Origin: Pseudoscleropodium purum
Taxonomy: Eukaryota > Streptophyta > Bryopsida > Hypnales > Brachytheciaceae
NCBI GenBank assembly: GCA_963969395.1
Contig: OZ017800.1
Coordinates: forward strand, 18,632,479-18,696,478
Length of the DNA stretch: 64,000 nt
Direction: 5' to 3'
In this document: positions 1 to 12,009 of the stretch, in pieces
Numbering within the stretch: position 1 is the stretch's first letter
Layout of the letters: every line of letters starts with the position of its first letter
Position numbers and translations under genes: made by a program
The notes under the pieces: model-generated
What the model was told of the DNA's origin: nothing
Seen by the model: only the letters and a program-made list of their open reading frames with translations
Databases searched by the model: none

Positions 1-197
1 TCAAAAGAATGATTTCTGGTTCTCTCGTCACTGAAGTTGGTCACGTAAGTTGTGAAGGCTTGATCAGTTGGCATATGTTAGTCAAATTTTGTAATCAGCT
101 TAGTATAAATTAGAGAAATGTTGAAATGACACTCAAATTCTCAAGGCGAAGTAATCCTTAAATGCTTGCGGGCGGAGATTTTGCAGGACGAAGGCAG
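1..197 (+). other. Possible 3' part of an exon plus a microexon candidate at the window edge
   Basis: Only one frame stays open from base 3 to base 44, and it runs into a strong splice donor (CAC then GTAAGT). An 11-base segment at 187-197 is bounded by a good acceptor (TTTTGCAG) and a good donor (GTACGT), so it could be a microexon. The 14 residues are too few to recognise a family, and any gene would start left of the window. Chance is a real alternative. Confidence 0.2.
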
Positions 198-2825
198 GTA
201 CGTACGACTAGACAACTCTTTTTACTTCTGAACGCACATCAGTCATGTTTACAGTTATGTAAGTGGCAGTCACGTCCATAGTTTTTCCGAACACTTCGAT
301 AGTTTTCGCCCAAGCCTCTCTTCCATATCCTTTGATGTTTATATTTAGCAATTGTGATAGCATTTTACGTGGTATCTTGGGAGTCACCACCGGCACTGGG
401 ATGCATCACGCTCTCCGTGCAGATTTTATAAGATTTTTTGTTCGGTTTGATCAGATTCAGGATCTCACATTCTCAGTACTGAAAATGTGCCCAGCATGGC
501 AGCGTCTGCTCATTTTTGCATTGTTTCTAGCATTTACTAGGAGATATAAAGGGATGAGTAGTGAACTGTTCGAACAACTTGCGTTTCACTAGTGAAGCAA
601 CAAGGTTCTCAACGTGTTCCATTTGTAGCTTTTAATTTGCCTGATGTTGTCTCATGTAGAGAAACTCTACATCGCACTGTGCATTGTCCTCGTGCAATTC
701 TGGAGCTTCACAGGTACTATTCCCTTCGAAGAAATCATTTTGCATATAACGAAAGCTTTTGTTTGGATAGCTTTGTTCCACTATTCTCACCAGTATATGG
801 CTCCACATAGGCCTACATGTGCATTGTGTCCAAAACGCATTGCAGATGGTCTTCTAAAAATAGTAAGATAGTGTGCTCATAAAGCGACCCTTTTAAGGGC
901 TGGTCGGCCTTCCTGATGAATTTCAGATGCACGAAAGTATTTTTTATTATTTTTCACTTGAAGAGAAACTGATGTAGAATCTAATACAAGTGGTTTCATA
1001 TTTTTTGGAGCATTTCTGAATTTCCAAAGAATTTTGTTGTAGGTACCTATTCTTGATCTTGGGCCTTGCAAAATCCACACATTTGTAGTTTGAAAGAAGA
1101 TATGACTTGATAAAAAATGAGCATTGAAGCATGCAAAAAGTAATACACAAAGTTCCAAAATGTGACCATTACTAAACTTAAATGGACCTTAGATTTTTTA
1201 ACATTTGTAAGAAGGCAATTGGGTAGCCAATTGTCATTTAGAAAAATTAAGTGCATACACCTTGACTTTTATACCATCCATTGGCAAAGTATGAACTAAT
1301 ATCTGACAAATCTTATTACATTCACATTGTTGACAATTCATTCCAAAATTCTTTGTAGGGATTGTTTGAAGATGAGGGTTCAATAAGAGTCCATTAGTAT
1401 ATGCTATAGATGTTTTTGCCATCACTATTCATGAATGATGATTTTAGCATTTTTTATTACTTTGTTTTTGGCATTTTTGGATTCTATAAAAAAATGATTT
1501 TGACAATTAAAATAATATCATTTTAAATTAATCTGTTTGAAATGCATGGGATGTGTTTCCAAATATTACTTTGTTGCATTTTTAATATAAGTTTGGATAC
1601 CACATTTAATAGGTATTTGAAATGACATTGAAAATATACCAACCCCATTAATAGGGAATTTTGGGTGGAATAGATCACATTTTTAATTCAATGTTATGCA
1701 TGACATTTGAAAACCTTTTATCATATATACACTTGAGGATGCCTTTGCTTTGCATAATATATAAAGATAGTAATCCACTTATACATTCATATAGTTGTTC
1801 TACAATTCAATTTCTAAATAAATATTTCATATATAGCTAGGAATTCATATCTTTACAAAAACTCAAGACTCTTAAGCTTGTAACGACAAGCTTAAATATC
1901 CAATGAATGATAGAGATTCTCTCTAAGGTAAGAGTCTTGAATTGCACTAGAGCAATTAGAATCCCACTATAGAATTGTTAGAAATGGTATAGAGAGTTTA
2001 AAAAATGGATCAAAGTTTATTTAATGTACTCATATATGTATTTTTAATTCTTTGTGAGTAAAAAAGACATTCATGTAAGACTAAAATAATTAAAAATATG
2101 GTGTGAATCATTTTATAAAAACCAACTGAAATTACAAAAACAATGTAAGTTTACAATACTCTATTCAAAAGCTAATTTAGATTGTACATCTTTTAAACAT
2201 CAATAGCTATTTATACACCTTTCACTTTGAAAATTCATAGTTAATTCATTTTGATTACAATTTAAATTTCCATTAAATTGTTTCTCTTTTCTCTTTCTAC
2301 CAAAAATATGTGAAAACTCTTACACTTGACTCATTTTCTTATAGAGGTCCATTTCCCCTTAACCATTTCCCTTTCAAATGGGCAATTTATGAGCCTCCTC
2401 CCTTATGTAAGAAGTACAAATGTTCACCCTTGAAAATTTGTGTGAAAAGGGGAGAGCTTGCACAATAGTTTGACCTCCAATGAGTGCTCTTGAAAAAATT
2501 TTAAGCAAATGATTCACACGGTACCCACAAGGATGATTTCCAGTGACCAGCCCGGCGTTCCAGGATTAATCTCCAACCATTATGAGGACGTGGATGGGTA
2601 AGTGTGAGCTCCACCACGTTTGAATTGGTGAAGAGAAAGCGGATTCTTGCATTGCACTCAAATCCAATCTCTACCTGCTGTGCACCCAGGTTCAGCTTCA
2701 AATGTGGGTACGATTGTTGGTTGCATCAAAATGTATGGACTCAGTTGTAATGGTCCTCTGATTCAATAGTCTCTGAGCTATGCTAGTTCTGTACACCTAG
2801 TAGTAGTCTCAATTCAAGAGAAATA
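198..2825. other. Unassigned AT-rich stretch left of the IYO gene
   Basis: No gene was recognised. The part at 200-870 is a little richer in GC and has overlapping short open frames on both strands (for example 592-807 plus, and 208-396 minus), none resembling a known family. From about 1400 to 2400 the sequence is AT-rich with no coding signal. The patch at 2501-2701 (minus frame of 66 codons) lies just downstream of the IYO stop codon and could be part of its 3' untranslated region or a repeat relic. Confidence 0.5.
2390..2485 (+). repeat. Dispersed repeat, copy 1
   Basis: The stretch containing 'ATAGTTTGACCTCCAATGAG' and its left flank closely resembles bases around 51110-51190 in the same orientation, including a shared 'GTTCA-CCTTG-AA-TTTGT' block. 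It is a two-copy dispersed repeat of unknown class. Confidence 0.6.
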
Positions 2826-5800
2826 TCAGGAATTAGAGCTTTGAAGTAGGACACCACGCAAATCTCTCACTTGGTTCGTTACGATGTCGTCACCTTCACA
2901 GAGTGTTTGAATGAAGCTGAGTCGTCTTTCTAACTCTCCTGAGCGCACTGGCTTTGCTGGCCGTGACAGTGAGCTTTCCACTAACTTCCGCAGGAATTCC
3001 TGCAAACATGGGAATTGGAGAGATCAGACAGAGCCTTAGCTGAAACTGGGACCCCCAAACCCTGAACCCTAAAACCCAGTTTAAATTCTGGGGTGTAACA
3101 TGAGATCATAGTGAGAGAGAGAACCTGCTTAAAGCAATTACTGAGATTAACATGAGATTAAAGAGGGATGGGAAACCTTTTTTAAGAAAATACTGAGATT
3201 AACATGGGATAATAGTGAGAGGGAAAACCTGATGCTGCTGTGGTATTTGCTTAGAAGTGTCGAAGAGAGCCTTCGCAGTCTTCTGCAGCAATGCTTCATC
3301 TGTTGCTGAATTCTCTTCAAAGAGGAAAGCTGCAAGGTGATGTAGAGCTAGTGTTGATGCCACCGAGCTCTTACCATCTACGAGTGTAAGTTTACCAGTT
3401 GTCAATGCAGACACGAAAGCTTCGATCATCTCCACGTTTTTCTGCAACCAGCAAATAGATGAACACGATGAGTGGGAGGTCAATACCGGTTCCAATAGAA
3501 CATGCTTGTCAGTAGCACAAGAGGCATTATAGCGTTATTTAATATACGAGTGTTGTGCTTGCACCTTTTCGAGTGCAGCACTAAACACCAACGAATCACT
3601 AAAATAAAGTGAGAACTACAATTCCTTGAGTCATTGACGAAAATGACTTGTGATCCAAGACTCTGCAACTTTAGAACCATGGTGAACAGTGACCCCAACA
3701 GTGATTTTTGCAATCAGCTCAAGTTGCTAAAACCAACGCTAAATGTGTTAAAAATTCATAAGAATACTCTGGTATTCAGAAGTTTTGTTAAATTTAGCCA
3801 CATTTCTGAACGCTGATGACGACTCCTGGATCCTTGACTTTGCTTTCAAAAGTTGAAACCATATTCGTGGAAGAGTATTAGAAAAGACTAATGTTAGAGG
3901 ACCACCCAATCTTAAGGAGAATCATGGTTTTCAAGACTTAGTGACACCCCTAAGCGGTCAACCATCCACTGGGAGGATGATGAATGCTGAGAAGTTTCAA
4001 GAAAAATCATGTAATATGTCAATGGAAAGAACAAAGAATACTCTACATGAATTAATGATGTAGATATATTGGAGGAATTTCAATTATTTATTATAAATTT
4101 TCAAAATCTTAGTATCATTAGGTCGAGGACCAGGCGTTAAACCCTTGAACCATATAAACCTTGACAGGCCCAAGGTGTGAAATCAAGAATCAAATGTACA
4201 TCACGAGGCGAATAATACCTCAGAAGGGAAGAGATATCCAGAGAGGTCGCCAGGGCAGTCAGCGAGAGCAGGAAGGAGATCAAAAGCCTGTGCAGCAGCC
4301 AAGGCTCGCCATGTCTGCAATCGAATGGAAACAGCAACATCCATTCTCAAGTACAGCGCTACTTGACCACCAAATCCAGCATCACCAGAAGTCTCCTTCG
4401 AAAATTTCTTCACGAGAGCCTCAACAAAGCCACAGTAGCCTCCATCGATTTCCCCTTCAAAGTTCAGCCTGATCTCACCACTGGGCGCCTTCGCCTCAAG
4501 TAGCATTCCATACAGCCGCTGTAACTTTCCAATGCAACTTTTCACAGCCTTCCGTAGAAACACGTCCCCCCCAAGCAGAAACAGGCACGACAGCGCATGC
4601 ACCTTTCGCACAACAGGAATGGCTGCAAACACGTTAATGTCATTCGAGTGTGATTGACTCAAGACTTCCAAGCCCAAAAGCCACGCCACGCCATACTCCA
4701 TGGCGTCTTCCATTTCGTCTTGGCTGATGACAAAAGTCCCATCGGCCAGCATTTTACACTCCGGACCATTGGCTCCGGTTAAATTGATAGCCATGGGGCT
4801 CAAAACAGAATGTGGGGGTAAAGGCAGCCTCTGCTTGGCATACTCCGCTACCATGTCAATGGAAAAGCCTTCCATGCCCAGCTTCTCTTCAGCTAGTTTC
4901 GCACTTTCTTCACTCAGATTTGATAGCTTCGTCGCTATCAAACTCGTCTTCAGCTTCTTCCGGTTGCCCCCGTGTGAGGATTTCCCTGGTTGCGCACATA
5001 TCCACACCTTCTTGTAATGTTCCTGTAACACCTTGGAAATCTCTTCGTAAACGTGGTTTGAGCCATTCACACCCTGGAGCACGAGCGTGACTGTATCAGA
5101 GTGCAAGAGCACGTTTGAGTAAATTCGGTGTACAATGTCGCCATCGTCAGGACCAAACAAACCTGCAATGCAGAGACAGCAGCTGATTCTCCACATCAGC
5201 TCCCCATTCTCATTATTACTGTCCGCCTTGAACGGTACAATTTCAAGCAACTCAGTCACAAGCCTCGCCACGCCGTTCACAAGGAGCCCACGCTTGGACC
5301 ACACCCCACCACCCTCTTGACCCCACCCACACCCTAATCCCGGAGCAGGCCCAGACACATTCTCCCCACCTGAAGGTTTCTTCCCCAAAAGCTCATTCCC
5401 CAAAAGATTCAGCACACCTCTCAACTCCCCATCTGCCGAGCTCACCAACCCTTTTGACAAAATCTCATTCTTTTCACTTCCGTTCCGCTCATTCAACTGA
5501 TCAGTCACACGCAGCAACCGCACCAGTCCATGAATACAGCTCGTGATCCCCATCGCCGTTACTTCATCCACTCTACCCCAGAACGAAACCATAATTTCCA
5601 GCATAGATTTCCCACCACTCCCCTTTCCAAAAGCCACCAAATTGTTGGACGCCAACGCCACAGCAAGCTCCTTCACAACGGGATGCAACCCTTGCTTCGC
5701 ATCGCCAGAGAACATCTCACAAACAGTTGCAAGGAAATGAAACACAGATGCCACAGTTGCCAACAGCGTCAAAAGATGCTTCGAATGAGGCTCCTTTGCG

Positions 5801-8800
5801 AGCTCAGTGTTCACAGCAGCAATACGCTCTTTGGTTAGCCACCCAGAAGCTCTTTCCACCAACGGTAAAGCCACTTTCCACGTCCAATTCACGTGCACAG
5901 AGCCTTGGGTGTGGTGAATTGGGAGAGTCCAAGCTAAGCGCTCAAGTAAGCTGTATGACTCTTGGGCTAAGAGGAGCTTATCTTCTGAAGTTGGGGATGA
6001 GATTTCTTCGAGGGAGAGAGGGGTGAGCCAGAAACAAAGAGCGGGATAGATGTCAGGGAAGAGAGCGATGCCGATTTGGTGGTTGATGCAGACCCGCCAG
6101 AGACGAAGGCATTCTACGACTGTAGCACAGACGCCTTTGAAAGAGGGATCGCCGAGACGTGGGTCGGAGGGCAAGGGGAAGCCTTGCTTGTAAAGCTCGC
6201 ATTGGGCTACTTGGAGAGCGCCTGTTTCGGCGAAGCGGATGCAGTTGGCTGAACTGGCTTGGGAGAGGATCTGGTCATGGACAGAAAGAGATCTTGTTAA
6301 CCACTCGAGGATCAGAGATTCATGGTATTGAAATGAACAATTTAACCGATCATAATGTGAAAAGTATGGAGTATAATTCAGAGGGGTTCAAATTTGATGT
6401 CACCGCAACTAGTGAAGAACATTGAATTTGTTAGTAAAAATCTAACTCAAATTGCACAAAAGAAAGCTTCCATAAGACCTGTTCAAAACTGCCAAAAACA
6501 TGAGGCCTAAGTCGGGCCTACGTGAGGTTCTTGAAGGGGTAAATTATTTCTTACACCGCCGTGCCCCACGCTGTCAACTATTCTATGGTCATATTGGCGG
6601 GTTGCAGAGCACCACAATTGCGACATTAAGTGCACAAAGCTCTACAAACTAGAACTAGNNNNNNNNNNNNNNNNNNNNNNNNNNNNNNNNNNNNNNNNNN
6701 NNNNNNNNNNNNNNNNNNNNNNNNNNNNNNNNNNNNNNNNNNNNNNNNNNNNNNNNNNNNNNNNNNNNNNNNNNNNNNNNNNNNNNNNNNNNNNNNNNNN
6801 NNNNNNNNNNNNNNNNNNNNNNNNNNNNNNNNNNNNNNNNNNNNNNNNNNNNNNNNNNTGAATTTGATAAAATGGGAGAAAGGCAACTCACTTTCAGAAG
6901 TTGAATGGCTTTGGTGTGAGCAGGACGCAGGCCCCCGTCCAAATCCTCGTCTGTGAGGAGAAATCGTTGGATGACGGTGTCCAACAGTCGGGGACACTTC
7001 ATGACAGCTTTGGCAGCAGCCGGCGAGTGACGAGCCAGCGCTATCACCACACACAACAGGTGCTCGTCCGCTGCTTTCATCTGCTCTACCTGCATCCACA
7101 ATGAGAAGGTCACTCTTGAAATTATTTAAAACGAACAGGGAAAATAAAAAATAAAATAGGGTGATATAATTTGCAATGATATAGAATTTGTAATGCCACT
7201 GAATTAGCACAAGCCGGTGAAAAACAAATTTCAGGATATAATTAGAATATATACAATGTAAATAAAACTTTCTTGAAATATATTGAGTGTTACGTTTTAC
7301 TTCATAGGGTGCCCAAAATAACCCTTTTATCTCACGTAGTATCGGGAAGTGGCCGAAAAGAATAGGGCAAGACTCAAAAAGTGAAGTAAAGAGAGACCTT
7401 AGGAACGTTCTTGGCAGTGGTTGCTGTCCCCAAATCTCAATTTCAATCAACATCTGAAGTGCAATTTTTGCAAGGGAATGGAGCTTCAGACCATCAAAGA
7501 AATACCTTAAATATGTACTGGATCCGAGTCAGAAGATCCATCCGGAGAAGACCTGCAGCGACATCTTTGCTTAGAATCTCAGCTTCATCTTCAATTGAAT
7601 CCTTGTCCTCTTCAGTATCACTCAGAGGATTGACTAATTGCGTTTCAGGATACAAGTCACTTGCATGGATATGGTACTTCCATCGCCCACCCCCAATAAA
7701 CCCTTCTTCCAGCTCTGTCTTCCTTCGAACCACAGGCGCTGTGAATGCTGACTTGTTGCCCGGCCATAAACTCTGTCACCACGAGTCTCAGTGAGTTGGG
7801 CAAGTTCACATGTAAACAAATCAAAATCATAATCGCAATGCAAACAAGTCTCGTCGCTGTGGCAAGTTCCGATTTGCAAAGAAGAGCTCGATTAAGGCTG
7901 ATAATGCTAGAGTTCTCGCAACGGGCCTTAACTATGAGCACAATAGCATTGTGAATTCACGCAATAGCCGAGAGCTGAAACACTAGAGTTGCAATATTTT
8001 GATTTTTTTGAGTATTTTGAGATCCCAAGGCAATCAAACTGCTCAAACATGCCTACCTTAAGATAATGTCAGGTAATGCAAAAGCAAGCTAAGTCGTAGA
8101 TAATAACCACATTTCAGTACTTCCCTGGTCGCCGCAAAAGAGTCTTACAAGATTTAAATTCCTTATAAGCTAGCCTGGTTTGCCGCTACTTGGCCCACTG
8201 ATGCAAACTACGCACGAGAGAATAATACCTCTTGAAGACCGAAAACGGTCTCATTGGCAGAGCAGCTTAGCAACACACGCAAAGCTTTTGCACAGGCTGT
8301 TATTACAGATAAATCTGTGTCGTCCAATGCTAACCTGCACTCAACAACACAAAAAAATTCACATTATAACTTAAGATTTGAAACAGAAGGCTCTCTCTAT
8401 TGTGGCCAGAAACCTAAATGAGCGTGCTTACCAACAATAAACACCGCAGTCTGGGTTTGTTTTACCTCAGCGATGAGGCGAGCTCTAACCCTGGACCAAC
8501 AGCATACGTCCACACGGCTTGCCAATCCACATCAGTATCCTTTTCAATGTGGCTTTCGTGCTCAGCTTGTATCCCCTCTGTTGCCTTTAAAAGCACTGCT
8601 GCAATAAGTAGCAAAGCTGCCTCCTGCTGAGTTGGATCCTGCAGCATGAAGTCGTTGTGTTCATCCAGATCAGCACAAACTCTTGTAAAAATTTCGTAGC
8701 ATCAAGTATCTCTAACTCAAATAGAATGTGAGATTTTCACATGTTTCTTTCCATGTATCCCTCAGTACAATCCTCCATATATTCCTCCGTATAATCCTCA

Positions 8801-9525
8801 CTGCTTGAAAATCTCAAATACCCGTTTTCAACCATCATAGACTGCCATACCCCATGTCACAGTTCTAATCGATAGAACAATCCTCAATAGTATAATCTTC
8901 ACTGATTGAGGTTCTCAAAAGAAGTAATCAACCATCTTAGAATGCCATATTGCATGTCGCAATTCTAATCCTTAGTGCAATCCTCAATATATTACTCGAT
9001 AGAATCCTCAGTCATTGAAATTTTCAAAAGTCTTCTTCAAGCGTCATAGAATGACACATAGCATGTCACACAATGCTATTACACATAAGAAATCCAGATC
9101 TTCGAAAAGATAGACCCCAAACTGCTAATATTGCTATTAGCACATGTCACATTTTCATGTAACACAGGAATTTCTACGTTTTTGAACCATTGCTTAGTCT
9201 CTCTCCCCTCGGAGAAGAAACAATAAGAAACTTCCAGTATTGAAGTTTTCACAACGAACCATTTAAAATATAGTAAGAGAATCATCTGCAGCTTGCAACT
9301 CAAAAACAAAGCAGCGTACCGCACTGCGAGTGAGCTTAATGGCATCTTTCAAAGTGTAGCAGCCCGGCGCTCTCTTGGAGGATTCAGTCCGAGCTGCAAC
9401 ATTCCCTTCCAAATCAAATACATAAGACTTCACAGCTTCCAACCTATCTGTCCACGACATGCCCATCTTCCTCAAACTTCGTCAATGCTCCACTCAAATC
9501 TCTTGCGTACTCTGTCAACGTTGTC
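2826..9525 (-). CDS. IYO: MINIYO/RPAP1 homologue, RNA polymerase II-associated protein (N-terminus not found)
   Basis: Homologue of plant MINIYO (RPAP1), which helps RNA polymerase II assembly or elongation and the switch to differentiation. Exons on the minus strand, 5' to 3': about 9525-9320, 8638-8466, 8334-8229, 7772-7506, 7089-6892, 6270-4219, 3441-3229, 2999-2826 (stop TGA). All introns are GT-AG and the phases agree. Counting from the ATG at 9466 the product is about 1109 residues, against roughly 1400-1500 for the family. Recognised blocks are the RPAP1_C-like WTDRLEAVKSYVFDLEGN, DVDWQAVWTYAVGPGLELAS, EGFIGGGRWKY, VIALARHSPAAAKAVMKC, LRLWRVCI, YAKQRLPLP, ALHHLAAFLFE and the final RRLSFIQTLCEGDD. 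The large exon (684 codons) is fully open. Oddities: no RPAP1_N region was seen upstream, and in the first exon the plausible frame changes by one base near 9463. A 200-base gap lies in the intron 6271-6891. Identity is firm; the 5' end is not. Confidence 0.9.
3097..3236. repeat. 52-bp tandem repeat, about 2.7 copies, crossing an IYO splice donor
   Basis: Units begin at 3097, 3149 and 3201, each with AACATGRGAT and then, about 30 bases on, an AACCT. The last unit runs into the coding end of the penultimate IYO exon and includes its donor (minus strand CAG, then GTTTTC). The other two units carry similar AG/GTT sites. Confidence 0.8.
6659..6858. other. Assembly gap (200 N)
   Basis: Exactly 200 N, a typical placeholder length, inside the IYO intron 6271-6891. 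The flanking exons join in phase with conserved protein sequence, so no coding exon need be missing here, but the true gap length is unknown. Confidence 0.99.
8768..9076. repeat. About 105-bp tandem repeat, three copies, in an IYO intron
   Basis: Three diverged units start with CAATCCTC at 8768, 8878 and 8978 (spacings 110 and 100). Each goes on through an ATAATCYTCA-like block, a TCAACCATC-like block, and GCATGTCRCA near its end. They fill much of the intron between the IYO exons at 9320 and 8638. Confidence 0.75.
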
Positions 9526-9916
9526 CTGGATGAGAGAACATTAATGGTCGCTTTGAATCACTGGTGTCGGTGGAATCCTGTCATTAATGGCCTTCCTGAA
9601 ATAGTAACAAGAAAGCGGTCCAAAATCAGTCAGTGCTGTACAGTCTACATCATTGGCAAAACAATCTTCATAAATGACAAGTTAACAAGACAATCTTCAT
9701 GAATCAACAAGTCATTACGCTATGGCCTGTACAAGCTAAGATATCATTTTATCTCCCCGAAGCGATCACACATTCACCCATACGGACAGGATTTACAACG
9801 ACATGGAGTCATTGGATTCACGATAACAGAAATCCGATTTTACGCACACGGCGAATGATCTTCATGAAAGAGTTTCAACAAGAGTGTAAAAAATAAATTT
9901 AAGGAACTTGACTTGA

Positions 9917-10420
9917 CACTGATCCAAATGGTAGGGTTCCGCGTGGCCACGTGTCGTGTGGGTAACCACAAGCTCCGAAACTATTACGCTATGGCCTGAA
10001 CACCCTAAGACTCGAACTCTATCTTTGTGCATGTCAACGTCTAAGCGAGTGTAAATCGATTAAAATATTCAAAGAAATTTTAATTCTTCAAAAGAATTGA
10101 AACTGATCAAAACGGTAGCAAACACACGCACTGGAATGCTCACACTCAACCAAACATGCTCATCTATGAATTACTGCAGCTTTTTGAACGCGACTTTCAT
10201 TACTGTATGAGTTCATACTCCGTTTATAAATATATACAAAATTTCCACCAAAGAATTTAAAACTGATCAAAGTGATAGAAAAGCACGCAAGCACAAACAT
10301 AAATGCACAAACACGTTTACATTTTCGAAACGTGTACGGATGTATACTGATTACTGCAACTTTTCAAACTGCGACTTCCACCGAAAAACGAAGACTTCCA
10401 TCCCAAAGAGACCGCCGGCG
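9917..10420. repeat. Degenerate tandem repeat of about 160-185 bp, up to three copies
   Basis: Units share ACTGATCMAA followed by a GTAG or GATAG, at 9917, 10101 and 10261. The second and third also share 'ATTACTGCARCTTTT' and 'GCGACTT' further in. In addition, a block reading ATTACGCTATGGCCTG occurs near 9714 and again near 9983. Confidence 0.6.
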
Positions 10421-10689
10421 AGCCACCATACCTGAAAAGAAAGAGAACTCTCCAACCAGACAGATCCACCGATGAAGCTTGGTTAGAAATCGATCATCAC
10501 TCAACCTCGCACCAAAACAGTCGCCACCCCTGACCAAGCATCCTGTTCATTCAAAAATTTCCCCAGGATGGCCATGCCTAATCTCGGGATTCAATACACA
10601 AACCTCGTCACCCACACACACCGTGTTCTCCCCTCCCAGACCTCCTCCAACACGGGACCCAACTTCCCCTGGGATTCATAAAATCAAAG

Positions 10690-10860
10690 CTTGCCAACCC
10701 AATCACAGCTTGGAATCCTAAATCCTAATCACAGTACGCAACCCAAAATCACAAGCGTGCAACCCAAATCACAGCTTGGAACCCAACATCACAGCTTCGA
10801 GCCCAAATCACAGACACAACTCAGCTTGTAACCCATCGTCACGGCTTGCAATCCCGAGTG
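10690..10860. repeat. Degenerate short tandem repeat, AACCCAAATCACAGCTTGG-like
   Basis: Seven or so imperfect units of about 20-27 bases, each with an AATCACA or ATCGTCAC core followed by GCTTG or GCGTG and AACCC. They account for the open frames seen here. Confidence 0.7.
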
Positions 10861-11139
10861 CAAAGGCTTGCAAATTCAAGGTCCAAACTCAGCTTACGAC
10901 TTCTAATCCAAGTCTGGATACAATAACCAAATTTCCTGCAACCCTGATGAGAAGGCAACAAATGGGAGCAAACGCAGGCAGAGATTGGGCAAGCCTGCCA
11001 GAGTCCGACCGAGAGGGAGGTCAGGGTCCAAGGCCACGCCAGGCAAGCAACGCAGGCTGGGCCATGCGGCCCTAGAGGCTTCCATGTGGACAGGCGCCGT
11101 GAAGACGGGCCTGCGATCGCTCCGCTTGCGCCAACGCAT

Positions 11140-11210
11140 CGGACCCGGTGGACCGGACCGACGGACCGACCGACCACCTTTGGACTTTGGACTTTGGACT
11201 TTGGACTCGG
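11140..11210. repeat. Two adjacent short tandem repeats in a GC-rich patch
   Basis: A run of GGACCGGACC- and GACCGACC-type units is followed directly by three exact TTTGGAC units. The surrounding 10980-11350 is the most GC-rich part of the window. It may be an old promoter or CpG-rich island, but no gene was recognised on either side. Confidence 0.7.
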
Positions 11211-12009
11211 CTGGCCGGGGTGGGTGAGGCCCACCAGAGGTGGGGCCTGTTCACACCGGCGGGCGTGTTTCCTGATGGCCTGACAGGAGGGTGACAGACA
11301 GTAGTGTGGCAGTGAGTTGTTGTCAGCTTGGTGCTGGGTCTGTTCTGGAGGTTAGCCGGGGAGGGCCAGTGTGGAGTAGACACGTGTTCGGTGGGGGGGA
11401 GTGATTTGTAGGACGAGTTCTTCTTTATCTGTTCGCCCTTTTCTTTTAGAAAATTGTCTCGCTGGGGTCTCCTTTTTCTTTTCACTTGGCTTTGGTCTCT
11501 GGCCCGCCACAGATAAGGTAAAACATACAGCCAATGTCTGGGGAGTGCTGACGTTTAGTTATGACCTAGCTGAATTTTTTTAAGATTTGTGAATGACATA
11601 AAGAACATTGGAATGAGGTATCCGCTCCCCAAAATGCCAAGTTAGGAAATTGATCAAGTAGGATAAAAAAGTTTTGACTATTTGATTGGTTACTATAACA
11701 TTACTTAAGATATTTTTCATTTGAATTTTTGTTTTTTTGGTGGTTAGTTAAGGAAAGTGGAGGTAGGGTGGAAATTTTTGGTTAGTGTGGAACCTCGGTA
11801 GGTCATCTGTGCAATTAGGGTTCAAGTTTGGCATTTGCCAATCATCATTGTCACTCTCCAAAGGTTCAATCACTTTAGCCACTCACTCAAGCACTCAACT
11901 CACTTAACCCTTGAGCGCCCACTATGATTCTAAGGAATTTCAGCCCATATGAACCTTAGGACAAGGATGTGAGCATAGCAAGCTGAAAAATCGCATCCAA
12001 TAAAGTTCA

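Larger units (their letters stand above)
9526..11903. other. GC-richer flank upstream of IYO, no gene recognised
   Basis: This is where the missing IYO N-terminus and promoter would be expected. The minus strand was read in places for RPAP1_N-like sequence and none was recognised. The open frames at 10270-11580 are low in complexity and driven by tandem repeats. A good acceptor (ATTTCAG) on the minus strand just above 9590 could begin another short exon, but no frame runs from it to the 9525 acceptor. Confidence 0.5.

Noticed and set aside
4161..5838. Several plus-strand open frames of 60-105 codons inside the big IYO exon
   Set aside because: They are antisense shadows of a long GC-biased coding exon; the minus-strand protein is clearly conserved.
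6220..6420. Open frame continuing 5' of 6270 (YHESLILEWLTRSLSVHDQ) as extra IYO coding sequence
   Set aside because: No acceptor exists upstream before an in-frame stop, while CCATGACCAG at 6280-6271 is a good acceptor that joins in phase to the previous exon and matches family spacing.
6626..7453. 275-codon minus frame
   Set aside because: It runs through the N gap and intron sequence; only the other frame (6892-7089) carries the conserved IYO segment.
10839..11485. Overlapping frames of 78-137 codons on the minus strand
   Set aside because: Composition is set by tandem repeats and GC-rich sequence, frames overlap on both strands, and no domain is recognisable.
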